Shown: piece by piece, positions 6,889-15,541 of the stretch | How positions within the stretch are numbered: the stretch's first letter is position 1 | How the letters are laid out: every line of letters begins with the position of its first letter | NCBI GenBank assembly: GCA_000437675.1 | Contig: FR901660.1 | Location: 1 to 20,505, forward strand | Reading direction: 5' to 3' | DNA: 20,505 bases | From: Prevotella sp. CAG:891 | GTDB taxonomy: Bacteria; Bacteroidota; Bacteroidia; Bacteroidales; Bacteroidaceae | Made by a program: the position numbers and the translations under genes | The notes under the pieces: model-generated | Seen by the model: only the letters and a program-made list of their open reading frames with translations | The model's database searches: none | Told to the model about the DNA's origin: nothing

Positions 6889-7605
6889 TTATTTCTTTAA
6901 GGATTCGAAATAGCCCAAGTACTGCTGGATGCCCTGAGTTACCATATTGGCTACACCGACGGAAGTCAACGTTGCACCGGTAATACCATCAACCTGGTAA
7001 TTTTCCTTGCCGGCTTCTACCTTACCGTTTTTCACAACGGTGAGTGCAACCTGCTGGCTGGTAGTATCAGCAAAGATGTGCTTTCCTTTGAATTGATCTT
7101 GGAATTTTTCTTCTGCAATAAGGGCACCTAAGCCTGCCGTTTCACTTTCGTGTGAAATAAAGGCGCCGTAAACTGTTTTCAAGTCTGCATTTACTGCGAT
7201 GTAACCCCACAAACCGCCCCAAAGGCCACGACCTGTCATAGGAATTACATACTTGGTTTCATTATTCACTTTGCAGATATAAACGGGCAGATTGTTTTCA
7301 TTAAGGTCTTTATTTTCAACTTTAAAGCCGTCTTTATCCTTACTTTTGCCCTCTTTTACGACTGAGCCGTCGGCTTTTACCACCATATCAGACGCAACCA
7401 CTTCGTTGTACTTAGCTTCAACGTCTGCAGCACTTTGCAAACCGCGAATATTAACGGCAGCCAGAATTTGCTTTTTCTTATCAAGTGCTACATTCTGATC
7501 CTGCGTAGGCTTCAGCGAAGAAGATACGAACGCAAGCAAGAAGGCTACGACAATCACCAGCACCGAAGCATAAATAATGGTGTATGAATTTTTATTGGTA
7601 TTCAT
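6889..7605 (-). CDS. nqrC: Na+-translocating NADH:quinone reductase subunit C
   Basis: Membrane-anchored flavoprotein subunit, 238 aa. One N-terminal helix (about 8-29) is followed by an FMN-binding domain. The covalent FMN site reads DGITGATLTS (206-215), an exact fit to the ApbE target pattern Dxx[ST]GAT, with Thr212 as the expected phosphoester-linked residue. RGLWGGLWGYIAV (126-138) and HESETAGLGA (152-161) are further conserved stretches. A lysine-rich loop lies near 75-100. ApbE, needed to attach FMN, is not encoded in this window. It sits 74 bases after nqrB in the operon. Confidence 0.96.
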   Translation of the reverse strand: MNTNKNSYTIIYASVLVIVVAFLLAFVSSSLKPTQDQNVALDKKKQILAAVNIRGLQSAADVEAKYNEVVASDMVVKADGSVVKEGKSKDKDGFKVENKDLNENNLPVYICKVNNETKYVIPMTGRGLWGGLWGYIAVNADLKTVYGAFISHESETAGLGALIAEEKFQDQFKGKHIFADTTSQQVALTVVKNGKVEAGKENYQVDGITGATLTSVGVANMVTQGIQQYLGYFESLKK

Positions 7606-7679
7606 GTCATTCTTAAGTTTATAAGCTTCAAACTCAAGGCAAGCGAACCTACCCTAAATATTGTAAGCTAAAAACATAT

Positions 7680-8846
7680 TTATTTTTGTACTCGCTTCAT
7701 TCGTTTATTGATGTTGCGCTGAATCACGCAATAGTCAATCAACGGAGCAAACATATTCATAAAGAGGATGGCAAGCATCATGCCTTCGGGATAACCGGGG
7801 TTAAGCACACGAATCAAGATGGCCAATGCACCGATAAGGAAACCATATACATACTGTCCCTTTTCTGTACGCGAACTGGTAACGGGGTCTGTTGCCATAA
7901 ACACGGCACCAAAGCAGAAACCGCCAGTTACGATGTGTTCGTACCAAGGCATGTTGGCTACTGCATTTCCTTCCATACCTGCCATATTAAACAGCACGGC
8001 AACCAATACACCACCAACAAATACGCTAGTCATGGTACGGATTGAAGCAATCTGCGTATAGAGCAAAATCAAGGCACCAATGGCGATAGCAATCACTGAA
8101 GTTTCACCAATAGAACCAGGAATAAGACCTACAATCATATCGCTGAGCGAAGCTGTGGGCTGAAGACCGGCACCAACTTCACCAAGAGGAGTTGCCATGG
8201 TGGCTGCATCGGGCAGATTGTAACCCAAGCCGAACACTTCCTTACCTGCTACCCATACTTTATCACCACTCATGCTTGTGGGATAAGAGAAGAACAAGAA
8301 GGCACGAGCTATCAATGCGGGGTTGAATATATTCATACCCGTACCACCAAAAATTTCCTTACAGATAATTACTGAAAATGCTACAGCCAAAGCAAGCATC
8401 CACAGCGGACAGTTAACGGGCACAATCAAGGGAATGAGAATACCCGAAACAAGATAACCTTCCTGAATTTCTTCTTTCTTCCATTGTGCAACGGCAAACT
8501 CAATACCGAGGCCGACTACGTAGGATACTACAATTTTAGGAAGCACTAAAAGGAAACCATAAAGGAACATGGACCAAAATCCTGTTTCTGCCAGTTTACC
8601 AGCAGCTGCAGCATTTTGATAACCGATGTTGTACATACCGAAGAGCAATGCCGGAATAAGTGCAATTACAACAAAAGACATGATGCGCTTTGAGTCGATT
8701 GCATCGTGAATGCTCACGCCCACTTTCGAAGTGGTATTCGGCACCAGCATAAATGTTTCCATTCCCTCGAACACTGATCGGAAGGCATGCAATTTGCCGC
8801 CTTCTTCAAAATTGGGACGGATTTTATCAAAGAATTGTTTGATCAT
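7680..8846 (-). CDS. nqrB: Na+-translocating NADH:quinone reductase subunit B
   Basis: Large membrane subunit, 388 aa, homologous to RnfD. It carries covalent FMN and, in the Vibrio enzyme, riboflavin, and contributes to the sodium path. About ten hydrophobic helices are visible. The family block TGMNIFNPALIARAFLFF lies at 169-186. The covalent flavin site is read as DAATMATPLG (213-222), with Thr219 as the likely FMN-linked residue. Here the usual Gly of [ST]GAT is Met. The N-terminus (PNFEEGGKLHAFRSVFEGMETF) is polar and cytoplasmic as expected. It lies 90 bases after nqrA. The call is certain; which Thr is flavinylated is inference. Confidence 0.96.
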   Translation of the reverse strand: MIKQFFDKIRPNFEEGGKLHAFRSVFEGMETFMLVPNTTSKVGVSIHDAIDSKRIMSFVVIALIPALLFGMYNIGYQNAAAAGKLAETGFWSMFLYGFLLVLPKIVVSYVVGLGIEFAVAQWKKEEIQEGYLVSGILIPLIVPVNCPLWMLALAVAFSVIICKEIFGGTGMNIFNPALIARAFLFFSYPTSMSGDKVWVAGKEVFGLGYNLPDAATMATPLGEVGAGLQPTASLSDMIVGLIPGSIGETSVIAIAIGALILLYTQIASIRTMTSVFVGGVLVAVLFNMAGMEGNAVANMPWYEHIVTGGFCFGAVFMATDPVTSSRTEKGQYVYGFLIGALAILIRVLNPGYPEGMMLAILFMNMFAPLIDYCVIQRNINKRMKRVQK

Positions 8847-8936
8847 TTCAATCGTTATTTAAGAAATACCAGTAGTGCACTTTTACACAGATAACTGAAA
8901 CTATATGCAACTACGGTTGTATCCTATAATCTAAAC

Positions 8937-10289
8937 TTAAGCATTTTCTTTTCTCAGAACCTCAAGTCCTTCGCGTACGATACGCTGCAACTCAAGCTTA
9001 GAGGAGTCAATAAATTCTGCCACAGCAAAATCCTCGGGAGCTACTTCGTAAATACCCAAAGCTTCCTGACGATCAATATCGCCGGTAATGATAGCCTGAA
9101 CCAAATAGCTGGGATAAATATCCATGGGGAATACGCGTTCATATTCTGCACTCATAATCATGTGGCGTTCACCACCCTTGATGCGGCAGTCTAAGTTATA
9201 AGCGCGTTTCTTACCAAACAACCATGAGAAATAGCTGCGGCTGGTTGAAAAGTCATTCAAGCGAGGTGCAATCCAACCAAACGCTTCATTCACATCATCA
9301 CCTTCGGGAATGGCACAAATTTCAGTACTAAAAGCACCAACGAAATCAGTAATTGCAGATTTGTAACCTACCAAAGGATTACCATTGATAATACGAACGT
9401 GTTCAGTTTTTGCCAGTTGATTCTTCAACACATCTGCCAAAGGTGCACCCACGAGAGTCTCAACATACTGAGGTTCCTTTACTTCTGATCCAGCAACTGC
9501 CAAGCGACGTTTCATGTCCAACTTACCGGTACGGAGCAAAGAACCCAATACGACAACCATTTCGGCATTCAGCGTCCACACTACCTCACCCTTATTAACA
9601 GGATTTACGTGGTTAATGTGCACACCTACATTGCCCGATGGATTAGGACCATCGAACACACTTACAACAGCCTCGCTGATAGGCAACAACTGCGAATTGA
9701 TTTGTTCGGGCGAAATACCCAAGTTCACGGTAGCAATGCGCGCCAAGGCTTTGATACCTTCTTTAAAATCAGCTTCACGACCTGCGGAAACAAAGCTAAA
9801 GTCGGCAGCCAAAGGCATCTTGCTGAATGCAGACACGAAAATAGCCTTTGGCTCATCAGCTGCATTGGCAATCACGTCGTACGGACGCTGACGAACAAAC
9901 GCAAAAAGTCCGCTTTCAAGCATCAGTTGCTTTACCTCAGAGCCTGTAAGCTTAGAGGGGTTTTTGACACCAAAATCCTTGTAAAGTTGCTCTTTATCAG
10001 CTTTTACGCGAAAACGCAACAGTTTACGGCGTTCGCCACGTTCTACACCTACAACGGTTCCGCTCACAGGCGAAACAAACTTGATGCTTTCCGTAGCTTT
10101 GTCTACAAACAAGGCATCACCAGCCAACACCTTATCGCCTTCTTTTACGATGGCACGAGGCATCACGCCGGGAAAATCGGTTGGCATTACCGCATACTCC
10201 TCACTCAGAGGAAGCACCGTAAGTTTTGCAACCGCTTCGCCTTCCAATTTAAGGTCTAAGCCCTTCTTAATTTTATACAAACGATCCAT
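8937..10289 (-). CDS. nqrA: Na+-translocating NADH:quinone reductase subunit A
   Basis: First gene of the nqr operon, 450 aa. NqrA is the soluble, cytoplasm-facing subunit without redox cofactor, and has been implicated in quinone binding in Vibrio. The N-terminus contains KIKKGLDLKLEG (6-17), matching the family's opening KKGLDLPI-like strand. A biotinyl-lipoyl-like hammerhead region follows (about 35-95, with VKEGDKVLAGD and VSPVSGTVVGVERG). No membrane helix is seen. The start is well supported: a promoter at 10311-10343 predicts a transcript beginning about 15 bases upstream. All six nqr genes follow in order A-F with 60-135 base gaps, so a single transcript is likely. Confidence 0.96.
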   Translation of the reverse strand: MDRLYKIKKGLDLKLEGEAVAKLTVLPLSEEYAVMPTDFPGVMPRAIVKEGDKVLAGDALFVDKATESIKFVSPVSGTVVGVERGERRKLLRFRVKADKEQLYKDFGVKNPSKLTGSEVKQLMLESGLFAFVRQRPYDVIANAADEPKAIFVSAFSKMPLAADFSFVSAGREADFKEGIKALARIATVNLGISPEQINSQLLPISEAVVSVFDGPNPSGNVGVHINHVNPVNKGEVVWTLNAEMVVVLGSLLRTGKLDMKRRLAVAGSEVKEPQYVETLVGAPLADVLKNQLAKTEHVRIINGNPLVGYKSAITDFVGAFSTEICAIPEGDDVNEAFGWIAPRLNDFSTSRSYFSWLFGKKRAYNLDCRIKGGERHMIMSAEYERVFPMDIYPSYLVQAIITGDIDRQEALGIYEVAPEDFAVAEFIDSSKLELQRIVREGLEVLRKENA

Positions 10290-10310
10290 TCATCAAAAAA
10301 TATTTACGCG

Positions 10311-10343
10311 CAAAATTAAGCAATAATTGCGATTTCAACCAAA
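10311..10343 (-). promoter_or_regulatory. nqr operon promoter
   Basis: On the minus strand, TTTG (10340-10343), 21 bases, then TAATTTTG (10311-10318), a full match to the Bacteroidota vegetative promoter. The predicted start is near 10304, giving a leader of about 15 bases before the nqrA ATG. Confidence 0.8.
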
Positions 10344-10388
10344 TTTTCAAGCACATTTTCAACGAAGTGTGAAAAAACAAGCAGTTAC

Positions 10389-10419
10389 TTTGGTTTTCAA
10401 GCAACTTAGCGTAAATTTG
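10389..10419 (+). promoter_or_regulatory. Promoter of the membrane-protein / MaoC-like pair
   Basis: TTTG (10389-10392), 19 bases, then TAAATTTG (10412-10419), an exact consensus match. Transcription would begin near 10426, about 64 bases before the ATG at 10490. It lies back-to-back with the nqr promoter, with 45 bases between the two -33 boxes. Confidence 0.8.
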
Positions 10420-10489
10420 CAGAATGATTGAAGGACCTTTTCCATACTAACACTTACAGTCAAGGCATCAACTCACAAACTACTACACA

Positions 10490-11431
10490 ATGGAACAACT
10501 TGAAACTGAAAAAAAATCTGAAAAAATCATCAAAGAAACTGAGAATACGAACTTGCAACCCGATACGCCTAAACGTAAATGGGGCTGGTTCATTGCAGGT
10601 GGCATCCTGCTAATCAGCCTCATTGCCGGTGCTGTATATTACAACTCACTGCAAACAGAAGCTACCAACGAAGACTTGGCATACGGAGTTTTAGCCAACA
10701 ACGACAATCCTCAGGATTACAAAGACTTCCTAACCAACTTCCCCAACAGCCCTCGTGCAACGGAAGTCAAGCAACGTTTGGAAAAACTGGAACGCATGCT
10801 CGACTCTTGGAACAAAATCGCACTTTCGGATAAAGTAGGCGACTTCGTTCAGTTCAAGAAACAGTTTGACGACACACACTTCAACCATTTATGCGACATC
10901 AAAATTGATTCTCTCGACTATATTACAGCTCAACGTATCGGCACACCGGCTGCTTTCCAGGACTATCTAAATGCTCATCCCGACGGACGATATGCATCTG
11001 AAGCATCAGTCGCTGAGGGCAATTTAAAAAGTCAGGAAATCTCTGAAGAAGAAACTGCAGCCATTCAGGATGTTGTAAATGTCTTTTTCCAGGGCTTTGC
11101 CAACCAAGACGAAACGTCTATCTGCTCAAACATCACTGCCACCATGCAAAAGTTCCTGAGTCAAAAAGACGTCACAAAAGGCATGGTAGTATCAACCATC
11201 AAGGGAATGTTCAATGAGCACATCCAAGGATGCGAATTCATTGTCAACCGCGACATGAGTATCAAACGACAAACCGACCCTACCAGAGGTTACATTGTTA
11301 ATTGTACCATCGACCAGCACATACAGCGCGACGACGAAGGTAAAACTTTTGGGTCATACAACTGCCAAATGGAATTGACACCGCAAATGCTCATCAGTTC
11401 CTTGACGCTCGACGAAATTTCAAACCGATAA
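10490..11431 (+). CDS. Single-pass membrane protein of unknown function
   Basis: 313 aa, not recognised as a named family. A charged N-terminal stretch (1-30) precedes one membrane helix (about 31-51, WGWFIAGGILLISLIAGAVY), so the bulk probably lies on the periplasmic side. Two related helical repeats are visible: DYKDFLTNFPNSPRATEV (about 75-92) and AFQDYLNAHPDGRYASEA (about 155-172), with a weaker one between them (VGDFVQFKKQFDD). This degenerate TPR-like pattern recurs in Bacteroidota membrane proteins. The last 120 residues look like an NTF2-like fold (AAIQDVVNVFFQGFANQD near the start), but this is inference. Promoter at 10389-10419. The MaoC-like gene follows after 39 bases and probably shares the transcript. 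Confidence 0.8.
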   Translation: MEQLETEKKSEKIIKETENTNLQPDTPKRKWGWFIAGGILLISLIAGAVYYNSLQTEATNEDLAYGVLANNDNPQDYKDFLTNFPNSPRATEVKQRLEKLERMLDSWNKIALSDKVGDFVQFKKQFDDTHFNHLCDIKIDSLDYITAQRIGTPAAFQDYLNAHPDGRYASEASVAEGNLKSQEISEEETAAIQDVVNVFFQGFANQDETSICSNITATMQKFLSQKDVTKGMVVSTIKGMFNEHIQGCEFIVNRDMSIKRQTDPTRGYIVNCTIDQHIQRDDEGKTFGSYNCQMELTPQMLISSLTLDEISNR

Positions 11432-11470
11432 AGTCTAACCGATAATTATAAACCACAAATAACTACTGTT

Positions 11471-11926
11471 ATGCTTACCATCAACTCGTACGAAGAATTT
11501 GAACAATACGTAGGCCAAGAACTTGGCAAATCTGAATGGCTCGAGGTAGACCAGGACCGCATCAACGCATTCGCTGATGCCACACTCGACCACCAATGGA
11601 TTCATGTCGATCCGGAACGTGCCAAAACCGGTCCGTTCGGTCAAACCATCGTACATGGCTACCTGACCCTCTCATTGCTGCCCTACATGTGGGAGCAGAT
11701 TCTGCAAGTAAACAATTTAAAGATGATGGTGAATTACGGCATGGACAAGATGAAGTTTGGACAAGCCGTATTGAGCGGACAAAGTGTTCGATTGGTTACC
11801 ACGCTCCAAAGCATTGCCAATCTGCGCGGCATCTGCAAGGTTGAAATCAAATTCACCATTGAAATCAAGGATCAGCGTAAACCAGCTCTTACCGGTGTAG
11901 CCACTTTCCTGTACCACTTTAATTGA
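11471..11926 (+). CDS. MaoC-like (R)-hydratase / hot-dog fold protein
   Basis: 151 aa, MaoC family, single hot-dog domain. Relatives hydrate trans-2-enoyl-CoA to (R)-3-hydroxyacyl-CoA or act on related acyl thioesters. The hydratase motif FADATLDHQWIHVDPERA (34-51) has the catalytic pair Asp40 and His45 in the usual D-x4-H spacing. It is followed by GPFGQTIVHGYLTLSLLP (54-71), where family members have the substrate-binding GxxVHG turn. The length is typical of bacterial (R)-hydratases. It lies 39 bases after the membrane-protein gene in the same orientation and ahead of a strong terminator. The true substrate cannot be told from sequence, and no fatty-acid genes are nearby. Confidence 0.9.
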   Translation: MLTINSYEEFEQYVGQELGKSEWLEVDQDRINAFADATLDHQWIHVDPERAKTGPFGQTIVHGYLTLSLLPYMWEQILQVNNLKMMVNYGMDKMKFGQAVLSGQSVRLVTTLQSIANLRGICKVEIKFTIEIKDQRKPALTGVATFLYHFN

Positions 11927-11976
11927 TTCAGGAATTCGAAGCATTAACCAACATTAATGCCCTCGCAGAACATTCC

Positions 11977-12024
11977 TAATAGTGGGAGCAGAAAATATGG
12001 CTGCTCCCACTATTATTTTATTGG
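11977..12024 (+). terminator. Rho-independent terminator after the MaoC-like gene
   Basis: TAATAGTGGGAGCAG (11977-11991) pairs perfectly over 15 bp with CTGCTCCCACTATTA (12001-12015) around a nine-base loop, followed by TTTTATT. It starts about 50 bases past the stop codon. Confidence 0.88.
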
Positions 12025-12120
12025 CAAAATAAGGAAGAATACCCCGTGCAATCAGGTGGCACCAGCCATCAGTCAAACATCTGTCAACTTGCAAAACACC
12101 GCACGGCATCATCCAATCTC

Positions 12121-12138
12121 ATGTCACTGAGCTGACAT
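12121..12138. repeat. Small inverted repeat before the YigZ-family gene
   Basis: ATGTCA (12121-12126), six bases, TGACAT (12133-12138), about 20 bases before the ATG at 12158. It could be an operator or leader hairpin. Six-base arms are too short to be sure. Confidence 0.25.
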
Positions 12139-12157
12139 CATTTAATCAAGGTAACCC

Positions 12158-12769
12158 ATGGATACTTACCTCACACTAAAAACATCTGCTGAAGCACAAC
12201 TCACAGAAAAACGTTCGCGCTTTTTAGCCTTTGCATTCCATGTTAGCAACGAGGCAGAAGCTAAAGAGATTGTCGCGCAATACAAAAAGAAATTCTACGA
12301 TGCCCGTCACGTTTGCTATGCGTATGTTCTTAATGACGACAGTAGTTCTACCCGCGCCAACGACGATGGCGAACCTTCAGGAACTGCCGGTCGCCCCATT
12401 TTAGGCCAAATACTTTCGCGTAATCTCACGTACACCCTGGCCATCGTAGTACGTTATTTCGGCGGCGTAAAATTAGGTACAGGTCCCTTGGGAGTAGCCT
12501 ACAAAAGCGTAGCAGCCGAAGCCCTCGACTTAGCCGAAGTCGAAGAATGCATCATCAAGAGTCAGTTTACCATCAGCGCACCCTATGCCGATGCCGACAC
12601 AGCCATGCGCTTCATTCGCGAAGCAGGAGCAGAAATAACAGCACGCAACTACACAGCTACAGACACTTTACTCGATGTCAGTGTCCGCCTGGACGACGAA
12701 AAAGCCCTACGCGAAAGACTTTCAAAAATTCTGACGCTGCATTTCATCAATGAAAATGAAGGAGCGTAA
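12158..12769 (+). CDS. YigZ / IMPACT family protein (UPF0029)
   Basis: 203 aa, cytoplasmic. The N-terminal IMPACT domain (about 15-125) carries the family hallmarks NDDGEPSGTAGRPIL (68-82) and VVRYFGGVKLGTGPLG (97-112). The C-terminal 65 residues match the small DUF1949-like ferredoxin-fold domain usual in bacterial YigZ. Eukaryotic IMPACT regulates translation through GCN2; the bacterial role is poorly defined, with a link to translation or proline peptides suggested. Start ATG at 12158 follows the preceding terminator, so it begins a new unit. The GNAT gene follows after about 70 bases without a terminator, so the two are probably cotranscribed. Confidence 0.93.
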   Translation: MDTYLTLKTSAEAQLTEKRSRFLAFAFHVSNEAEAKEIVAQYKKKFYDARHVCYAYVLNDDSSSTRANDDGEPSGTAGRPILGQILSRNLTYTLAIVVRYFGGVKLGTGPLGVAYKSVAAEALDLAEVEECIIKSQFTISAPYADADTAMRFIREAGAEITARNYTATDTLLDVSVRLDDEKALRERLSKILTLHFINENEGA

Positions 12770-12842
12770 CTTCGCTACCCAATACCATTAACTCACATAT
12801 TATAAACATCGATTGTTCAATCAATCCTTCATTTACAACACT

Positions 12843-13367
12843 ATGAAATTCTGCAACATTTACCCACAATTCACCGACGCTTGTACCAAACTTTATACAG
12901 ACGCATTTCCCGAAATTGAACGTCGTGAAATTTCAGCTTGGTTAGATTACATGCAAACGAAAGAAAATTTCAAGGCACAAGCCATTATCCACGACGAAAC
13001 ACTCGTGGGCTTTATTACCTCATGGCATTTTGCCGACTTTGTTTATGGTGAGCATTTTGCCATCTGTTCTGAAATGCGCAATGGCGGTATTGGCGGCAAA
13101 GCATTCGATCTTTTTCTCGAAGCCAACAAGAACAAGAATGTAGTAATCGAAGTCGAATTACCTGAAGACGAAATGGCGCGTCGCCGCATCGGTTTCTACG
13201 AACGTCACCAAATGACCCTTATCGACAAAGAATATCTGCAGCCCCCCTACCAGCCAGGATTCGACTTTCTGCCCTTGCGACTGATGGCTACAAATCCGGA
13301 AGAAACTCTTAAGAATTTCGACCATATTCAGCAAGCCATTCACCGCGAAGTATACGGAGTTCAGTAA
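12843..13367 (+). CDS. GNAT-family N-acetyltransferase
   Basis: 174 aa from ATG at 12843. A TTG 30 bases upstream would add ten residues but is less likely. The acetyl-CoA-binding motif A is visible as MRNGGIGGKAFDLFLE (78-93), a variant of Q/RxxGxG/A, followed by the acidic strand VVIEVELPEDE and RRRIGFYERHQM (113-124), where GNATs have the FYxxxGF-like motif B. This is a general acetyltransferase; the substrate (small molecule, protein N-terminus or antibiotic) is not evident. It lies between the YigZ-family gene and aspS, in the same orientation, without a recognisable terminator before aspS. Confidence 0.85.
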   Translation: MKFCNIYPQFTDACTKLYTDAFPEIERREISAWLDYMQTKENFKAQAIIHDETLVGFITSWHFADFVYGEHFAICSEMRNGGIGGKAFDLFLEANKNKNVVIEVELPEDEMARRRIGFYERHQMTLIDKEYLQPPYQPGFDFLPLRLMATNPEETLKNFDHIQQAIHREVYGVQ

Positions 13368-13393
13368 ACTGAGCACAAAAAAAGCACAAGGCG

Positions 13394-13425
13394 TTTTTAT
13401 TTCTCAAACAATATTTGTAATTTCG
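13394..13425 (+). promoter_or_regulatory. Candidate aspS promoter
   Basis: TTTT (13394-13397), 20 bases, then TAATTTCG (13418-13425), one mismatch in each box. The predicted start near 13432 gives a leader of about 25 bases before the aspS ATG at 13457. Confidence 0.45.
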
Positions 13426-13456
13426 CAGTAGATTAAACATTCAACAGCATACAACT

Positions 13457-15223
13457 ATGTATAGAACCAACACATGCGGCGAACTTCGCATCGAAAATGT
13501 TGGCCAGGAAGTAACCTTGGCCGGATGGGTGCAACGCAGCCGCAAAATGGGTGGTATGACATTCATCGACTTGCGCGACCGCTATGGCATCACCCAGCTC
13601 GTATTCAACGAGGAAACAAACGCTGACTTATGCGCACAAGCCAACAAATTAGGCCGTGAATTTGTCATTCAGATTAAAGGTATTGTCAACGAACGCTATG
13701 CAAAGAACGACAAAATGCCGACCGGCGACATCGAAATTATCGTCAGCGAACTCAATGTGCTTAATGCATCATTGACACCTCCCTTTACCATTGAAGCAAA
13801 CACCGACGGTGGCGACGATTTGCGTATGAAATACCGCTACCTCGATTTGCGTCGCGAAAACGTACGCGCCAATTTGGAGTTGCGCCATAAATTCTGCATT
13901 GCCGTACGCAACTTCCTCGACTCAAAGGGCTTCCTCGAAATCGAAACCCCTATTCTCATTGGTTCTACCCCCGAGGGCGCACGCGACTTCATCGTGCCGT
14001 CACGCATGAATCCCGGACAGTTCTATGCACTTCCTCAGAGTCCTCAAACGCTCAAACAGTTGCTGATGGTTGCCGGTACCGACCGTTACTTCCAGATTGC
14101 CAAATGTTTCCGCGACGAAGACTTACGTGCCGACCGTCAGCCCGAATTTACGCAAATCGACTGCGAAATGTCGTTCGTAAAGCAAGACGACATCATCAAC
14201 ACCTTTGAAGAAATGGCCAAATACCTCTTCAAGGAGGTACGCGGTTACGACTTAGGCGACGCTCCCTTCCTGCGCCTCCCATGGCACGAAGCCATGCGTC
14301 GTTTCGGTTCTGACAAACCCGATATGCGATTCGGCATGGAGTTTGTTGAATTAGACGACGTTCTCAAAGGCACCGGCACACTCAGCGTATTCAACGATGC
14401 AGCCTACATTGGCGGTATCTGTGCCGAAGGTTGTGGACACTACACCCGCAAGCAACTCGATCAACTGACCGACTTCGTCAAGTCACCCCAAATCGGTGCC
14501 AAAGGCTTGGTTTACGCCAAGATCAACGAAGATGGAAGCATCAAGAGCTCTGTCGACAAATTCTACACCCCTGAAGTACTTGAACGCCTCAAGGAGAAAA
14601 TGAGTGCCAAAGCTGGCGACTTGATTTTGATTCTCTCGGGCGCCGATGCCATGAAGACGCGCAAACAGCTCTGCGAACTCCGTTTGGAAATGGGCCAACG
14701 TCTCGGCTTACGCGACAAGAACAAGTTTGCTCTGCTTTGGGTTGTAGACTTCCCCATGTTCGAATGGAGCGAAGAAGAGGGTCGCCTCTTAGCTATGCAC
14801 CATCCATTCACAGCACCCCGTCCGTGCGACGTACCCTTACTCGACACCGATCCTGCATCAGTGCTCGCCGACGCTTACGACATGGTATGCAACGGTGTTG
14901 AAGTTGGTGGCGGTTCTATCCGTATTCACGACGCCGTACTGCAAGCTAAAATCTTTAAAGTACTCGGATTCACTCCCGAACGTGCTCAGGAACAGTTTGG
15001 CTTCTTGATGGACGCATTCAAGTATGGTGCTCCCCCTCACGGAGGTTTGGCTTACGGTCTCGACCGTTGGGTATCACTCTTCGCCGGACTCGACAGCATC
15101 CGCGACTGCATTGCATTCCCCAAGAACAACTCTGGCCGCGACGTTATGCTAGATGCTCCCTCACGCGTTGATCAAAAACAACTTGATGAATTGATGATTG
15201 ATTTACGTCCGCTTGAAAAATAA
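13457..15223 (+). CDS. aspS: Aspartate--tRNA ligase
   Basis: Class II aminoacyl-tRNA synthetase, 588 aa, the usual length of bacterial AspRS; it attaches aspartate to tRNA-Asp in the cytoplasm. An N-terminal OB-fold anticodon-binding domain (about 1-105) leads into the catalytic core: motif 1 around FLEIETPIL (159-167), motif 2 FRDEDLRADRQPEFTQID (218-235), and motif 3 GAPPHGGLAYGLDRW (524-538). The bacterial GAD insertion lies about 290-420. Residue Met31 aligns with E. coli Leu30; non-discriminating enzymes usually have His there, so this one probably charges only tRNA-Asp. That fits the asnS gene nearby. Single-gene unit or read through from upstream, ending at the terminator 15273-15307. 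Confidence 0.97.
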   Translation: MYRTNTCGELRIENVGQEVTLAGWVQRSRKMGGMTFIDLRDRYGITQLVFNEETNADLCAQANKLGREFVIQIKGIVNERYAKNDKMPTGDIEIIVSELNVLNASLTPPFTIEANTDGGDDLRMKYRYLDLRRENVRANLELRHKFCIAVRNFLDSKGFLEIETPILIGSTPEGARDFIVPSRMNPGQFYALPQSPQTLKQLLMVAGTDRYFQIAKCFRDEDLRADRQPEFTQIDCEMSFVKQDDIINTFEEMAKYLFKEVRGYDLGDAPFLRLPWHEAMRRFGSDKPDMRFGMEFVELDDVLKGTGTLSVFNDAAYIGGICAEGCGHYTRKQLDQLTDFVKSPQIGAKGLVYAKINEDGSIKSSVDKFYTPEVLERLKEKMSAKAGDLILILSGADAMKTRKQLCELRLEMGQRLGLRDKNKFALLWVVDFPMFEWSEEEGRLLAMHHPFTAPRPCDVPLLDTDPASVLADAYDMVCNGVEVGGGSIRIHDAVLQAKIFKVLGFTPERAQEQFGFLMDAFKYGAPPHGGLAYGLDRWVSLFAGLDSIRDCIAFPKNNSGRDVMLDAPSRVDQKQLDELMIDLRPLEK

Positions 15224-15272
15224 ATTGTACCCCAGTCAGTACTCAACTGACAAAGGACAAACACCCTGATTC

Positions 15273-15307
15273 ATCTTGCCTGCATCAATTTGCAGGCAAG
15301 ATTTTTT
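15273..15307 (+). terminator. Terminator of aspS
   Basis: ATCTTGCCTGCA (15273-15284) pairs with TGCAGGCAAGAT (15291-15302) over 12 bp with a six-base loop, then runs into TTTTTT (15302-15307). It starts 50 bases after the aspS stop. Confidence 0.9.
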
Positions 15308-15408
15308 ATACCCTATTGTATTGATGAAGGAATATCGAAACAAAACAATAGGTAACCACGCCATTATGTAGCTGTCCTACACATAGGTTTCAGACAGGCC
15401 TTCCTGCC

Positions 15409-15474
15409 CTACTTTCTTTTGTAACAAAATGTCAAAGAACGATGTTGTAAAAAAAATGAATGCTGTTTTTTCAT
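15409..15474 (-). other. Truncated counterpart of the small ORF in repeat copy 2
   Basis: From the shared ATG the frame reads MKKQHSFFLQHRSLTFC and stops at TAG after 21 codons. A run of eight T here corresponds to TTATTTTTT in copy 1; one extra base would restore the copy 1 frame for another ten or so codons. Either a frameshifted remnant, a slippage site, or non-coding. Confidence 0.2.
15428..15441 (-). promoter_or_regulatory. boxA-like antitermination motif in repeat copy 2
   Basis: On the minus strand this reads CGTTCTTTGACATT, identical to copy 1 and resembling rRNA-leader boxA. It lies in the predicted transcript roughly 60 bases after the start. Confidence 0.45.
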
Positions 15475-15508
15475 CAAGGTGGCCAATATTCAGCCTCCCT
15501 TTCGACTG

Positions 15509-15541
15509 CAAAGATACAACATATACCTACCGAATTCCAAA
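15509..15541 (-). promoter_or_regulatory. Promoter inside repeat copy 2
   Basis: On the minus strand TTTG (15538-15541), 21 bases, then TATCTTTG (15509-15516), a full consensus match and better than copy 1 at the -33 box. Transcription would begin near 15502. Confidence 0.7.
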
